From NCBI GenBank assembly GCA_018646675.1, contig JABGUH010000044.1:1-64000 (forward strand): DNA of 64,000 nucleotides, written 5' to 3'. A program made the translations under genes and the position numbers. Source of the DNA: Bdellovibrionales bacterium. Its GTDB lineage: Bacteria; Bdellovibrionota; Bacteriovoracia; Bacteriovoracales; Bacteriovoracaceae. The notes beneath the pieces are model-generated. The model had not been told where the DNA came from, did not search any database, and saw only the letters and a list, made by a program, of their open reading frames with translations. Every line of letters begins with the position of its first letter. Within the stretch, counting starts at the first letter, position 1. This document shows positions 9,350 to 18,350 of this stretch, one piece after another.

Positions 9350-10492
9350 ATGGATTCTAAAACTGTAAATAGACGAAATCTAGTTCCTGAATACATTCAA
9401 AAACTCAATGTCTACCAAGCAGGGAAGCCTGCCACTGAATTGGCCCGTGAGCGCGGTCTGACTCATATCTCTAAACTGGGCAGTAATGAAAATCCACTGG
9501 GGCCCTCTCCTTTTGCTATTCGAAAAATGACTCATGATCTATGGGAGGTCAACCACTATCCCGATATGCATGCCTTCAAACTTAAGGAGGCCCTCTCGAA
9601 GTTATATAAGTTAAAAGCAGAGAACATAATTCTTGGAAATGGCAGTGAAGGGATAATGGCCTATATAATGCGAGCCTTTGTTCGCCCCTACGAAGAGATT
9701 GTAACCTCTGAAAATACCTTTATTGGTTTTTACATTCTCGCTCGTAGTGTTGGTGCCACTCTGATGACAGTGCCGTTAACCTCTGACTACCGGTACGATG
9801 TGAAGGCGATGGCATCAAAAATTACCGAGAAAACAAAAGTTGTCTATATTGCTAACCCCAATAATCCCACTGGAACCTATATCACAAGGGATGAATTCGA
9901 TTATCTGATGAACTATGTTCCAGAACATGTATTGGTCATTTTAGATGAGGCATATTTTGAGTTTGCTCGGGAATTTGATGACTATCCAGACTCGATGGAC
10001 TATCGCTATGATAATGTTATAACACTTCGTACCTTCTCTAAAGCTTATGGCTTGGCCGGGATTCGCTGTGGTTATGGCTTTGCACACCAAAATTTAATTG
10101 ATAACTTAAATAAAGTGAAGTTACCTTTTGAGCCAAATATTATTGCTCAAAGGGGGGCGCTCGGTGCCTTGAAGGACTCTCCTCATCTGGAGCGAACCGT
10201 TAAGAATAACAGGGCAATGTATGAGTTAACTTTTAGCTATCTTACTAACAATGGTTTTAAGCCGATCAACTCCATTGCTAACTTCATCTCTTTTAAAAAC
10301 TCTTGTGCAGAGGCATGTCAATGGATGTTTGATAAATTGTTGGATCTCGGAGTGATCATTCGTCCTTTAAGTACCTATGAGATGCCAGAGTATGTTCGAG
10401 TCTCAATTGGGAATGAAGAGGAGATGAATCACTTCTTTAAATCGATGGATACTATTTTACCTGAGTTTACCGAGCGATTTGGGCGAGCATAA
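9350..10492 (+). CDS. hisC: Histidinol-phosphate aminotransferase
   Basis: This 380-residue class II PLP aminotransferase has the usual HisC length. Hallmarks are SNENPLGPSP near the start, NPNNPTGTY, the LDEAYFEF strand and the PLP lysine near residue 230 in TFSKAYGLAG, followed by the RCGYG arginine. It converts imidazole-acetol phosphate to histidinol phosphate with glutamate in histidine synthesis. No other his genes are adjacent, so a lone copy acting on a related substrate (for example phenylalanine or cobalamin precursors) is possible. It ends 24 bases before the convergent hcrB-like gene. Confidence 0.85.
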   Translation: MDSKTVNRRNLVPEYIQKLNVYQAGKPATELARERGLTHISKLGSNENPLGPSPFAIRKMTHDLWEVNHYPDMHAFKLKEALSKLYKLKAENIILGNGSEGIMAYIMRAFVRPYEEIVTSENTFIGFYILARSVGATLMTVPLTSDYRYDVKAMASKITEKTKVVYIANPNNPTGTYITRDEFDYLMNYVPEHVLVILDEAYFEFAREFDDYPDSMDYRYDNVITLRTFSKAYGLAGIRCGYGFAHQNLIDNLNKVKLPFEPNIIAQRGALGALKDSPHLERTVKNNRAMYELTFSYLTNNGFKPINSIANFISFKNSCAEACQWMFDKLLDLGVIIRPLSTYEMPEYVRVSIGNEEEMNHFFKSMDTILPEFTERFGRA

Positions 10493-10516
10493 TCAATCGA
10501 GGAGTCTCTTCGCACT

Positions 10517-11464
10517 CTAATATTCACTGATCATAGATCGAATAAACTGATCAACCATCAGCTTCTTGTAGGCAGGAGGAAAAGCATCTTGCTTTAGAGG
10601 TTTAATCCTCTTTTTACCTTCACTACAGGCATGGGCAACCATCTGCTCAAAATCTGAAAAATCACTAAGTTGGTAAGAGTGAAAAAGTGGCGCGGTATTA
10701 ACCCCCGTAATCGCCACAGAGAGGTCACGACTCTTCTTTATCCCAACCGCAACACCTAGTGCGGGAAAATCGATGGCATTTCGTATTCTAAGTTTTCGAT
10801 ATTTTACAAAGGAGCACTCTTGATCGGGAATCTCAATCGATACAACTATCTCCTCTACCTTAAGAGTATTCCTGGTGATGCCATCATCCTTAAAAAAATC
10901 ACGCACAGAGATTTTGCGTTCCAAATCTGCGCTTCTGACCACTAAAGATGCATTCAAAATAAGCAGAGTGGGAACTAAATCGGAAACGGAGCGTGCTCGA
11001 CAGGTTGGGTGGTCACTACTTTTGGTACTGGGAACCAGTTGGCAGCTACTACCTCCAGCCTTAAAGCACTCCCCATGACTTCCACGGTTAAAAGGGCTTT
11101 GATTATAGAAGTGACAGCGGTTATCAACTAAAATATTACCACCAACGGTTCCTTTGCAGCGAATCTGGGGTGAGGCGATCAATCGGGCGGCATCTGCTAG
11201 AGTTGAGCAGTTCTTATTTATCAAAGGATTATTTGCCAACTGATCTAAGGTGACCATTGATCCGATAGATAGAGAGTCTGCATGAACGGTTATCTCACTG
11301 ATACTTGTAACTCTATTTAAAAAAATAATATTGTTAGGTATATCAGATGAACTCTTTAAATATGGTACCAGGTCAGTTCCGCCGGCATGAAAAAGATAAC
11401 TGCCCTTGATCTTATTGGTAATTAGGAATAGCTCATCTACTGTTTTGGGGGAGTGGGTTAACAT
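10517..11464 (-). CDS. FAD subunit of 4-hydroxybenzoyl-CoA reductase-like enzyme
   Basis: This 315-residue FAD-binding (CO dehydrogenase medium type) subunit of a molybdenum hydroxylase starts within the last codons of the molybdenum subunit gene, so the two are translationally coupled. The middle holds four cysteines in a loop (NRCHFYNQSP, GECFKAGG, SSCQLVP, HPTCRARS). This matches the extra [4Fe-4S]-binding loop that separates the HcrB beta subunit from ordinary xanthine dehydrogenase FAD subunits. In HcrB the cluster passes electrons for reductive dehydroxylation of 4-hydroxybenzoyl-CoA. Family assignment is good; exact substrate is inference. It is the last gene of a three-gene operon. 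Confidence 0.8.
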   Translation of the reverse strand: MLTHSPKTVDELFLITNKIKGSYLFHAGGTDLVPYLKSSSDIPNNIIFLNRVTSISEITVHADSLSIGSMVTLDQLANNPLINKNCSTLADAARLIASPQIRCKGTVGGNILVDNRCHFYNQSPFNRGSHGECFKAGGSSCQLVPSTKSSDHPTCRARSVSDLVPTLLILNASLVVRSADLERKISVRDFFKDDGITRNTLKVEEIVVSIEIPDQECSFVKYRKLRIRNAIDFPALGVAVGIKKSRDLSVAITGVNTAPLFHSYQLSDFSDFEQMVAHACSEGKKRIKPLKQDAFPPAYKKLMVDQFIRSMISEY

Positions 11465-13845
11465 CTCGGACCTCCCTCTTTAATTGCCGTTAAAATTTTA
11501 TCTGGAGTGATTGGCAAATTATTGACTCTAACACCAACTGCATCATAGATCGCATTAGCGATGGAGGGAATAAAGGGGGCCAATGCCCCTTCTCCTACCT
11601 CTTTACCACCAAAAGGGCCTTCTGATTCATCACTATCTGGGTAGATTAGATCAACTTCCGGCATTTCAAAAGGGGAAGGGATTTTATAATCCAAAAAGGA
11701 TGGATTCTGTACTGCCCCTTTGTGATGGATAACTTCCTCCATCAACGCTTGGCCAAGTCCCATATGGATCGAACCTTCGAGCTGCCCCTCTACCGATAGG
11801 GGATTTAGTGCTTTGCCACAGTCATGGGCACAGGTCACTTTATCAACTTTGATAAACCCGGTTTGGGGCTCAATGGTAACTTCAGTGATAAATACTGTTG
11901 TACTGTAAGCTGGGCTTAGACCGGCCCCTGATCCCTTAAAGTTACCGCCCATTTTAGGGGAGATGTAGACACCTTTAGTTTGAAGTGCTCCGGTAAAATC
12001 TAGCGCCTTTCTTACTACATCCATATATGGAACGCTCTTTCCATTGGGAGCAGTGATTAGCTCCCCTCTGAATTTAAAGCCATCACGATAGTCGGGGTTG
12101 GCCCCTAGATATGATGATTCAAAGTCGGGTTTCTGATCACCTTGCCGATAGAAGTCATCACTCTTGGTCGGGGTTTGATAATTTGGTTCGCTAATTTCAA
12201 GTAGTTGGCAAGCTGCATGGACCAAAATTTTCCGCATTCTAATCGCTGCATTCTTAGAGGCGTTCCCGGCCATAAAAGTTACCCGGGAGCTATAGCTTCC
12301 GTAGTCAATCGGACATGTTCGGGTATCCGCAGAGATCACTTTAATCATATCAATCGGTAGTCCTAATACTTCGGCCGCAACTTGGGCCAGCATGGTGTCG
12401 CTCCCCTGGCCAATATCGGATGCGCCAGAGTAGAGAGAGACTCCACCATCGTAATCAATGGTCAGGCGAACAGTTGATTGAGGCATCTGATTCCAATGGA
12501 TGGGTAGGGCACTACCGCTAATAAAAAAACCACAGGCAACACCAATCCCTTTGCCGAAAGGAAGTTTTCGATATTTGTTACTCCAGTCAGATCTCGTCAT
12601 TGCCTGTTTGAGATTTTGCTCTATCCCCATTGAGGTGATGCGAAATTCATTAGTGGTTAGAGAGTTTGGTTGCAAAAAATTATTCAGGCGAAATTCACAA
12701 GGATCAATTTTTAGTCGATCACATGCCATATCAATTAGTACCTCAGAAGCGTAACGGGGATTTACCCCACCATGACCTCGCATTGCTCCACACATGGGTT
12801 TATTGGTATAGACCCGATTGCACTCAAATCGGTAGTTGGGAACCTTGATTGGGCCTTGCAGTAGTACGCCGTTGTAGTAAGTGGTAACGACTCCAAAGCT
12901 TCCATAGGCCCCACCATCAATTAACATGTTACCATCAAGTGCTGTTATGCCCTTCTCTCGACTCACTCCTATTTTCATCGATATTTTGGACGGATGGCGT
13001 CCATGGTGGCAGAAAAATACCTCCTCGCGTGAGAAGACAATTTTAGTATTTCTGCCGGTGATCATCGCTAATTTGGCGGCGATAATTTCGTGAGGGAAGG
13101 GGTCACTTTTACCACCAAAACCACCTCCGAGGTGTGGCTTGACCACTCTTATTTTATGCATCGGGATCTCCAGAACATCAGAGATCGCTCGGTGCAGGTA
13201 GTGAGGTACCTGGGTGGCGGAGTAAACGGTTATCTCTCCTCGAGTATCAATTGCGACTTGGGTGGCATGGGGCTCAGTAAAGGCGTGGTTGATAGATGGA
13301 AAATCAAATTTTTCTTCCACCACCTCATCTGCCTCGCTAAACCCTCGATCAATGTCTCCAAAATTTTGCAATACCTGTTTATGCAGATTTGACCCTTTTT
13401 TCAACTCCGGATGGATCGGGGTATCAGTAGCAAGCAGTGCCTTCTCAGGGGAGAAGCAGGGGGTGGTAATTTCATAGTCAACTTTAATCAGTGAGAGTGC
13501 TTTAGTTGCTATCTCCTCAGACTCACAGGCGATGGCCACCACTCCCTCACCAACATAGCGTACACGATCAATCGCCAACGCGGGCTCATCTTTACTGATT
13601 GGCAATACACCAAACGTATTGGGAATATCTCTTCCCAGCAGGACTGCTCTAACACCGGCCAGCTCTTCTACCTTTTGGATGTCGATGGCTTTAATATTAG
13701 CGCTGGGATGAACCGATCGAAAAATTTTAACGATTAGTGGACTAGACAGTTGTAGATCATCAGTGAATTTTGCACGGCCTGTGACCTTGTCAAGAGAGTG
13801 AATCAGAGGGACCGATTTTCCTATGGTTGTAGAATCATCACTCAC
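11458..13845 (-). CDS. Molybdenum subunit of 4-hydroxybenzoyl-CoA reductase-like enzyme
   Basis: The protein has about 795 residues of the xanthine dehydrogenase/HcrA large-subunit family and binds the molybdopterin cofactor. Visible motifs include GGGFGGKSDPFPHE, AMRGHGGVNPRYASE and, near the C-terminus, GGKEVGEGALAPF, which carries the conserved Glu of the active site. I chose the GTG at 13845: it overlaps the upstream stop as GTGA and has AGGAG upstream, whereas the longer frame would begin 20 codons inside the preceding gene. With its neighbours it forms a CAB-ordered hydroxylase operon, probably acting on an aromatic acyl-CoA. Confidence 0.85.
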   Translation of the reverse strand: MSDDSTTIGKSVPLIHSLDKVTGRAKFTDDLQLSSPLIVKIFRSVHPSANIKAIDIQKVEELAGVRAVLLGRDIPNTFGVLPISKDEPALAIDRVRYVGEGVVAIACESEEIATKALSLIKVDYEITTPCFSPEKALLATDTPIHPELKKGSNLHKQVLQNFGDIDRGFSEADEVVEEKFDFPSINHAFTEPHATQVAIDTRGEITVYSATQVPHYLHRAISDVLEIPMHKIRVVKPHLGGGFGGKSDPFPHEIIAAKLAMITGRNTKIVFSREEVFFCHHGRHPSKISMKIGVSREKGITALDGNMLIDGGAYGSFGVVTTYYNGVLLQGPIKVPNYRFECNRVYTNKPMCGAMRGHGGVNPRYASEVLIDMACDRLKIDPCEFRLNNFLQPNSLTTNEFRITSMGIEQNLKQAMTRSDWSNKYRKLPFGKGIGVACGFFISGSALPIHWNQMPQSTVRLTIDYDGGVSLYSGASDIGQGSDTMLAQVAAEVLGLPIDMIKVISADTRTCPIDYGSYSSRVTFMAGNASKNAAIRMRKILVHAACQLLEISEPNYQTPTKSDDFYRQGDQKPDFESSYLGANPDYRDGFKFRGELITAPNGKSVPYMDVVRKALDFTGALQTKGVYISPKMGGNFKGSGAGLSPAYSTTVFITEVTIEPQTGFIKVDKVTCAHDCGKALNPLSVEGQLEGSIHMGLGQALMEEVIHHKGAVQNPSFLDYKIPSPFEMPEVDLIYPDSDESEGPFGGKEVGEGALAPFIPSIANAIYDAVGVRVNNLPITPDKILTAIKEGGPRC

Positions 13846-14321
13846 TTTAACATCTCCTTGGAAGCTGATGTAATTGCCTTTTCTATTTTGGTATACCCGG
13901 TACATCTACAGATTGTTCCGGAGATACACTCCTTAATCTCCTCTTGGTTGGGCCGACTATTATTTTTCAGTAGCGCCACACCATTCATCACCATTGCAGG
14001 TGTACAGAAGCCACATTGAATTGCACCCTCTTCCACCATTGCACTCTGTAGAGAATGGAGCTGCTCACCATTTGCAACTCCTTCAATCGTAACTACTTTC
14101 GAACCTTGAGCCTCTGCTGCCAAAATAAGACAAGCCAGTACGGGGCGGCCATCGAGGTGAATAGTGCAACAACCACACTCACCGTTATCACACCCCTTTT
14201 TGGTCCCGCTGAGCCCTAGTTCTATGCGTAGAAAATCTAATAAGGTCAAAGTGGGCTCAATTGCCCTTTCATATATGGTGTCATTTACATCTATATTGAT
14301 AATCGCTTTGCTGCTTGTCAT
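13842..14321 (-). CDS. [2Fe-2S] subunit of 4-hydroxybenzoyl-CoA reductase-like enzyme
   Basis: This 159-residue small subunit has both expected clusters. The plant-type [2Fe-2S] site is GCDNGECGCCTIH near residue 45, and the second site is QCGFCTP with CRCTGY near 100-140. It transfers electrons between the molybdenum and FAD subunits. It is the first gene of the operon and its stop overlaps the next start by four bases. The minus-strand promoter should lie in the AT-rich stretch just beyond 14330. Confidence 0.9.
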   Translation of the reverse strand: MTSSKAIINIDVNDTIYERAIEPTLTLLDFLRIELGLSGTKKGCDNGECGCCTIHLDGRPVLACLILAAEAQGSKVVTIEGVANGEQLHSLQSAMVEEGAIQCGFCTPAMVMNGVALLKNNSRPNQEEIKECISGTICRCTGYTKIEKAITSASKEMLK

Positions 14322-14524
14322 GGCGCTAATATTCCATCAGAGTTAAACTGTTATACTATAAAATTATCTTCAAAATAGCCTTTATCAGTTTACATAACAA
14401 GTATTTAGCAATCTACTACGAGAAAATGTCTGGCGGACGACAGGACATTGGGGGCCGAGGAGTTTTTTTTCGACAGTATCCACATAATTTCAGCGTGTTA
14501 TGTTGCCATAGTAAGCTAGGGTTG

Positions 14525-15127
14525 CTATCTACAGCGGATATACTTCACTAATTCCATCTTGGTATTTGAAAAATCTGTATAGATATTGAGGTCATCTTGG
14601 CAGTAGAGCAGGTGGTAGTAGTACTTTGCTTTCATACCTAATCTCACTCGACGGCACAGTTTCCCACTCCATTTTACCAGTTCAATATTTTGTACCTGCC
14701 AATATTTTGAGCAGACATTACTCAGGTGGGGTGCCAGAGCTGGGTTATAACTATTCCAGCGCCTTCCTCGCTGGTAGGCAATACCGGGAAAGAATTTAAA
14801 ATATCGGTCGTTGGAAATATCATGGCCAGGGATAGATTGTGGGTTCACGATCTCACTCTTAGACATTCCAGCTCCACTTAGATAGATGGCACTCTGAACA
14901 CCACTACTGCCTGAGTTCTTCTGGCTTTCAACAAATTTATCTAAACAGTTCTGCTTTGAAAAAGTCTTAACTATTCCTCCGTTGTTACCACCTTGCTCTA
15001 ACTTGCCAAATCGGAGGATATTATCTATTGGCCGCAACCACTTATTAATATCAAAATCCCAGCCAGTCGCCATTAAAGAGTTACTCAAGATCATGATAAG
15101 AAAAGTGGTAGAGAGCTTTAAACACAT
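14525..15127 (-). CDS. Secreted protein of unknown function
   Basis: The protein has about 200 residues from the ATG at 15127, where a signal peptide begins (LSTTFLIMILSNSLMA). A longer frame from GTG at 15163 lacks a ribosome binding site. The mature part has several cysteines (KQNCLDKF, NVCSKYWQ, KLCRRVR, LYCQDD) that could form disulfides in the periplasm, and aromatic-rich segments. I do not recognise the family. It stands alone, between the hydroxylase operon and a divergent small cytochrome-like gene. Confidence 0.55.
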   Translation of the reverse strand: MCLKLSTTFLIMILSNSLMATGWDFDINKWLRPIDNILRFGKLEQGGNNGGIVKTFSKQNCLDKFVESQKNSGSSGVQSAIYLSGAGMSKSEIVNPQSIPGHDISNDRYFKFFPGIAYQRGRRWNSYNPALAPHLSNVCSKYWQVQNIELVKWSGKLCRRVRLGMKAKYYYHLLYCQDDLNIYTDFSNTKMELVKYIRCR

Positions 15128-15364
15128 AAGTTGATCCCATTTTTGGGTGGTATATTGAACCACATGTTATCTTACATAATACCACTACCCTGGTTAAAGT
15201 TGAGTCAATAAATTAGGGGATAATAATTTTCCCATAGGTTGACGAACTACTGACAGCGCTGCGGCCCCCAGCAGGCGCCTGTGGGACTATGTGCGTTACA
15301 AAGATCAGGGGCACTAAATCCCATAGATCTGCCGGCACTTTTTTCAATCTTTTTTCACTCTCTC

Positions 15365-15393
15365 TTGACTATGGTACTGATTGGGACTAATTT
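15365..15393 (+). promoter_or_regulatory. Promoter giving a possible leaderless mRNA
   Basis: TTGACT (15365-15370) and TAATTT (15388-15393) have a 17-base spacer. The start codon at 15400 lies only about seven bases after the -10 element, where transcription would begin, and no Shine-Dalgarno sequence precedes it. Confidence 0.45.
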
Positions 15394-15399
15394 GCCCCC

Positions 15400-15696
15400 A
15401 TGAAAACATACATCTTACTCACATTTACACTAATTCTTGTCTCCTCTAACCTGTTTGCCTATCCCAGCGAATTGCGGTCACTGACCAGATCCTTTCCTGT
15501 GATTGCTGACTCTGTAATTGCTCAGTGTACTCTCTGCCATTTGGATGATGAATACGATCTCAATCAATTTGGCTTGGATTATGATGATAGCGATTCTGAT
15601 GAGGAGCTGGCAGCAATGGACTCTGATGGAGATGGCATCACGAACATTCTTGAGCTTGAAAATTCGACCTACCCTGGGGATAGTACTAGTAAGTAA
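15400..15696 (+). CDS. Small exported CxxCH protein with calcium-binding loop
   Basis: The 98-residue protein has a signal peptide (residues 1-20). Residues near 45-49 are CTLCH, the heme c attachment motif. A conserved-looking segment NQFGLDYDD follows, then the EF-hand or thrombospondin type 3-like loop DSDGDGITNILEL, and it ends with a PGDS segment. Small proteins with one CxxCH and a DxDGDGxTN loop are common in deltaproteobacterial-type genomes. It is probably a periplasmic monoheme, calcium-binding protein; heme attachment is inferred from the motif only. The mRNA may be leaderless. Confidence 0.65.
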   Translation: MKTYILLTFTLILVSSNLFAYPSELRSLTRSFPVIADSVIAQCTLCHLDDEYDLNQFGLDYDDSDSDEELAAMDSDGDGITNILELENSTYPGDSTSK

Positions 15697-15793
15697 TATC
15701 TAGTGTCACCCTCGATGGTTGGTAATTTCCATCTGACGAAGTTCTCTTCCACTAAGTTGTAGATGGCTAAACTCAAATTTCTAATGAGCTACT

Positions 15794-17467
15794 ATGAGTA
15801 AGCAGTTAAAGTATATTTCGACTTTTTTGCTGTTTTTGGCCATTCATCTGCTATTTTTCTATCTTCATCCGGTTGGGTCAACTCACCCTTGGTATAGTAT
15901 CACACCGCCTTTGATGGCAATCTGTTTAGCCTTTTTGACTCATAACCTAACGATTAGTCTGGGAGCTTCGGCATTCACCGGTGTGGTATTAACTGAATTT
16001 ATCTTTCGCAGCTCTCCAGGCCCATTTATTTCAACAATTAGCAATACTTTTCTTATTCCGTGGAGTGCTTTTTCTGATCCGATAAATTTAGAAATATTGG
16101 GATTTGTCTCATCCATCCTAGTTTTGATCTCCATTTTAATCTCTTCAGGAGGGGTGCGGGGAGTGATTATTATTCTTGCAAACTGGGTTAACTCTAGACT
16201 AAAGGCTCAGTTGGTTCCTGCCGTGCTAGGTCTGCTTATTTTTATTGATGATTATGCAAATACCATGATTGTTGGTAGTACCAGTCGGCCGTTAACTGAT
16301 AAGTTCAAAATATCAAGGGAGAAGTTGGCCTTCTTGGTGGATGCCACTAGTGCTCCGGTCGCTGGAATTTCAATCGTTAGTACTTGGATTGGTTTTGAAG
16401 TTGGTCTCTTTTCAAATATCTCCAAGGAGCTGAATTTTGGAAAGGATGGCTATAGCATGTTCTTTGATGCGATCTCATTTCGTTACTACTGCATCTTTAT
16501 GCTATTTTTTGTCTTTGCTACAATCTTACTAAAGGTTGACTTTGGCCCGATGCGGGCCGCAGAGAGGAGGGCCAAGGAGACGGGGCAGCTGCAATCACCT
16601 AGTGCCACGAACTCACCCTCATCTGCTTTTCAACTATCTCAGGAAGCCGAGGGGATTCGCCCAGCGGCCCAGACTGCAATAATCCCATTGCTATTTTTAT
16701 TGCTGTTTGTTTTTACAGGGCTATGGATTGATGGTGGGGGCGCACAGTTAGGTTTACTGGAGCTATTTCAGATTAGCTCTTGGATGAAGGTGCTACAATC
16801 TTCTCAAAATGGCATTACTATATTACTGATGGCAGGAGGAGCGGGAGTAGGATTGGCAGCATTCCTGGCCCTGGTGGTTTCCAAGCTTAAATTTAGCTCC
16901 CTACTTACAACAGTCGTATCTGGTTTAAAGAGCAGTCTGTTGCCGGTATTGATATTAGTACTTGCCTGGTCATTAAAATCAGTGTGTGACAATCTTGAAA
17001 CGGGGAAATTTTTGGCGGAGACGCTCTCTAGTCACTCATCTCCACTCTACTTTCCATTTTTTGTCTTTCTTCTCTCTGCGGTGACTGCATTCGCGACCGG
17101 TACCAGTTGGGGAACCATGAGCATTCTGATTCCCACAATTACGCCAGTGGCATTTGAGTTGGATGGGGGAGTCTACTCCCTTACAACTATTTTAACCTTG
17201 GCCAGTATTTTGGATGGCTCGATTTTAGGGGACCACTGTTCACCCATCTCAGATACGACTATTATGAGTTCGATCTCTAGCTCTTGTGATCATATTGATC
17301 ATGTAAAAACTCAGCTTCCATACTCCCTATTTGTTGGGTTATTTGCTCTGATGGTTGGATATATACCAGCTGCCTTTGGGATCTCCTCTCTCGCTACCTA
17401 TCTTATCGGGATCAGTGGTATTTTGCTGACCTTACTGCTGATTAAAAAATATCAAAAGAGTTTTTAG
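15794..17467 (+). CDS. NhaC-family Na+/H+ antiporter
   Basis: The protein has 557 residues and about 12 membrane segments. Conserved NhaC-type features include FIDDYANTMIVGSTSRP, LAFLVDATSAPVAGIS, ATGTSWGTMSILIP and DGSILGDHCSPISDTT. It exchanges sodium (or another cation or carboxylate) for protons across the inner membrane. Its stop codon directly abuts the start of the next gene, so the two are cotranscribed. The exact ion pair cannot be told from sequence. Confidence 0.8.
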   Translation: MSKQLKYISTFLLFLAIHLLFFYLHPVGSTHPWYSITPPLMAICLAFLTHNLTISLGASAFTGVVLTEFIFRSSPGPFISTISNTFLIPWSAFSDPINLEILGFVSSILVLISILISSGGVRGVIIILANWVNSRLKAQLVPAVLGLLIFIDDYANTMIVGSTSRPLTDKFKISREKLAFLVDATSAPVAGISIVSTWIGFEVGLFSNISKELNFGKDGYSMFFDAISFRYYCIFMLFFVFATILLKVDFGPMRAAERRAKETGQLQSPSATNSPSSAFQLSQEAEGIRPAAQTAIIPLLFLLLFVFTGLWIDGGGAQLGLLELFQISSWMKVLQSSQNGITILLMAGGAGVGLAAFLALVVSKLKFSSLLTTVVSGLKSSLLPVLILVLAWSLKSVCDNLETGKFLAETLSSHSSPLYFPFFVFLLSAVTAFATGTSWGTMSILIPTITPVAFELDGGVYSLTTILTLASILDGSILGDHCSPISDTTIMSSISSSCDHIDHVKTQLPYSLFVGLFALMVGYIPAAFGISSLATYLIGISGILLTLLLIKKYQKSF

Positions 17468-18028
17468 ATGTGTGAAGCGGTTAAAATTTCCACCAAACAA
17501 GCAAGTTGTCATATCTTTACCTATAAAGAGGGATTAATCTCCTATCTTGGCCACGATCTAAAGCTGCGAGTTGACAATTTCACTGTAGATTTTATTGAAG
17601 CCTCAAGGAAAATTACCGCCACTTTTGATTTGCACTCGATCGTTGTTGAAGCGGTGGTTAAAGATGGGGTTGAATTAGATAGTGTCTTAAGTGAGAAGGA
17701 GTGCTTAGAAATATGCCAAAATATCAGCAGCAAAATATTTAGTGATCCCAAAGGGAAAATAACCTTTGAATCTTCTGCAATCACTGCAACTGACGATGGA
17801 TTTGATCTGCAGGGGATATTAGCAGTTAATGGTCATCAGCAGCAGGTAGATCTGGTACTATTTGGGCAGAATGGACAACTACGATTAGAGCATACGATCA
17901 ATCAACCTCAATTTGGCATCAAACCATTTTCTGCCATGTTGGGGGCGATAAAAATCAAGCCTGACGTTAAGGTGGTCTTAACTATTTTTGATCTTGATCC
18001 TCTTCCAAAGTTTGTGCGTCAATATTGA
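17468..18028 (+). CDS. YceI-like lipid-binding-fold protein
   Basis: The protein has 186 residues. The beta-rich pattern ISYLGHDLKLRV, then a strand set and IKPDVKVVLTIFDL at the end, matches the YceI lipocalin-like fold that binds isoprenoid or other lipids. There is no signal peptide, so this copy is probably cytoplasmic, unlike E. coli YceI. It begins at the base after the antiporter stop. Its last 47 bases overlap the end of the convergent bactofilin gene. Confidence 0.6.
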   Translation: MCEAVKISTKQASCHIFTYKEGLISYLGHDLKLRVDNFTVDFIEASRKITATFDLHSIVVEAVVKDGVELDSVLSEKECLEICQNISSKIFSDPKGKITFESSAITATDDGFDLQGILAVNGHQQQVDLVLFGQNGQLRLEHTINQPQFGIKPFSAMLGAIKIKPDVKVVLTIFDLDPLPKFVRQY

Positions 18029-18350
18029 CAACCGCTCCAGGTGCGATCATCAGGTTTGCTGAGGCAATCGTTCCCTCAACACTGGCCGAGGGGTGGACTG
18101 TAACATTTCCACTGGCTTCAATCTTTCCCTTAAAGCACCCTGCGATGTTAAGGTCTTGACACTTTATCTCTCCCTCCATTACTGCCGTACGCTCCAGGGA
18201 GAGTAGGGCATAATCAGTCATTATAATCTCTCCTTTGATTTGAGAGAAGATACGGGTCTCTCCCTTAAAGTGGAAAGTTCCCTCCAGTTGGCTGTTGCCC
18301 CCGACAATTGAGAAGTTCTGTTGAGTGAGATCTTGGGTGTTTGGGATCAT
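17982..18350 (-). CDS. Bactofilin cytoskeletal protein
   Basis: The 122-residue protein has a central right-handed beta-helix of short hydrophobic repeats (IFSQIKGEI, VMEGEIKC, CFKGKIEASG, SVEGTIASANL), the bactofilin core. Bactofilins polymerise without nucleotides and organise cell-wall enzymes at curved membranes. It overlaps the preceding membrane-protein gene by four bases, and an L,D-transpeptidase lies upstream in the same operon, so it may place that wall enzyme. Confidence 0.85.
   Translation of the reverse strand: MIPNTQDLTQQNFSIVGGNSQLEGTFHFKGETRIFSQIKGEIIMTDYALLSLERTAVMEGEIKCQDLNIAGCFKGKIEASGNVTVHPSASVEGTIASANLMIAPGAVVNIDAQTLEEDQDQK

Noticed and set aside
11458-13905. Start of the molybdenum subunit at 13905
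   Set aside because: That start lies inside the upstream subunit gene without a ribosome binding site; GTG at 13845 has AGGAG and a GTGA overlap.
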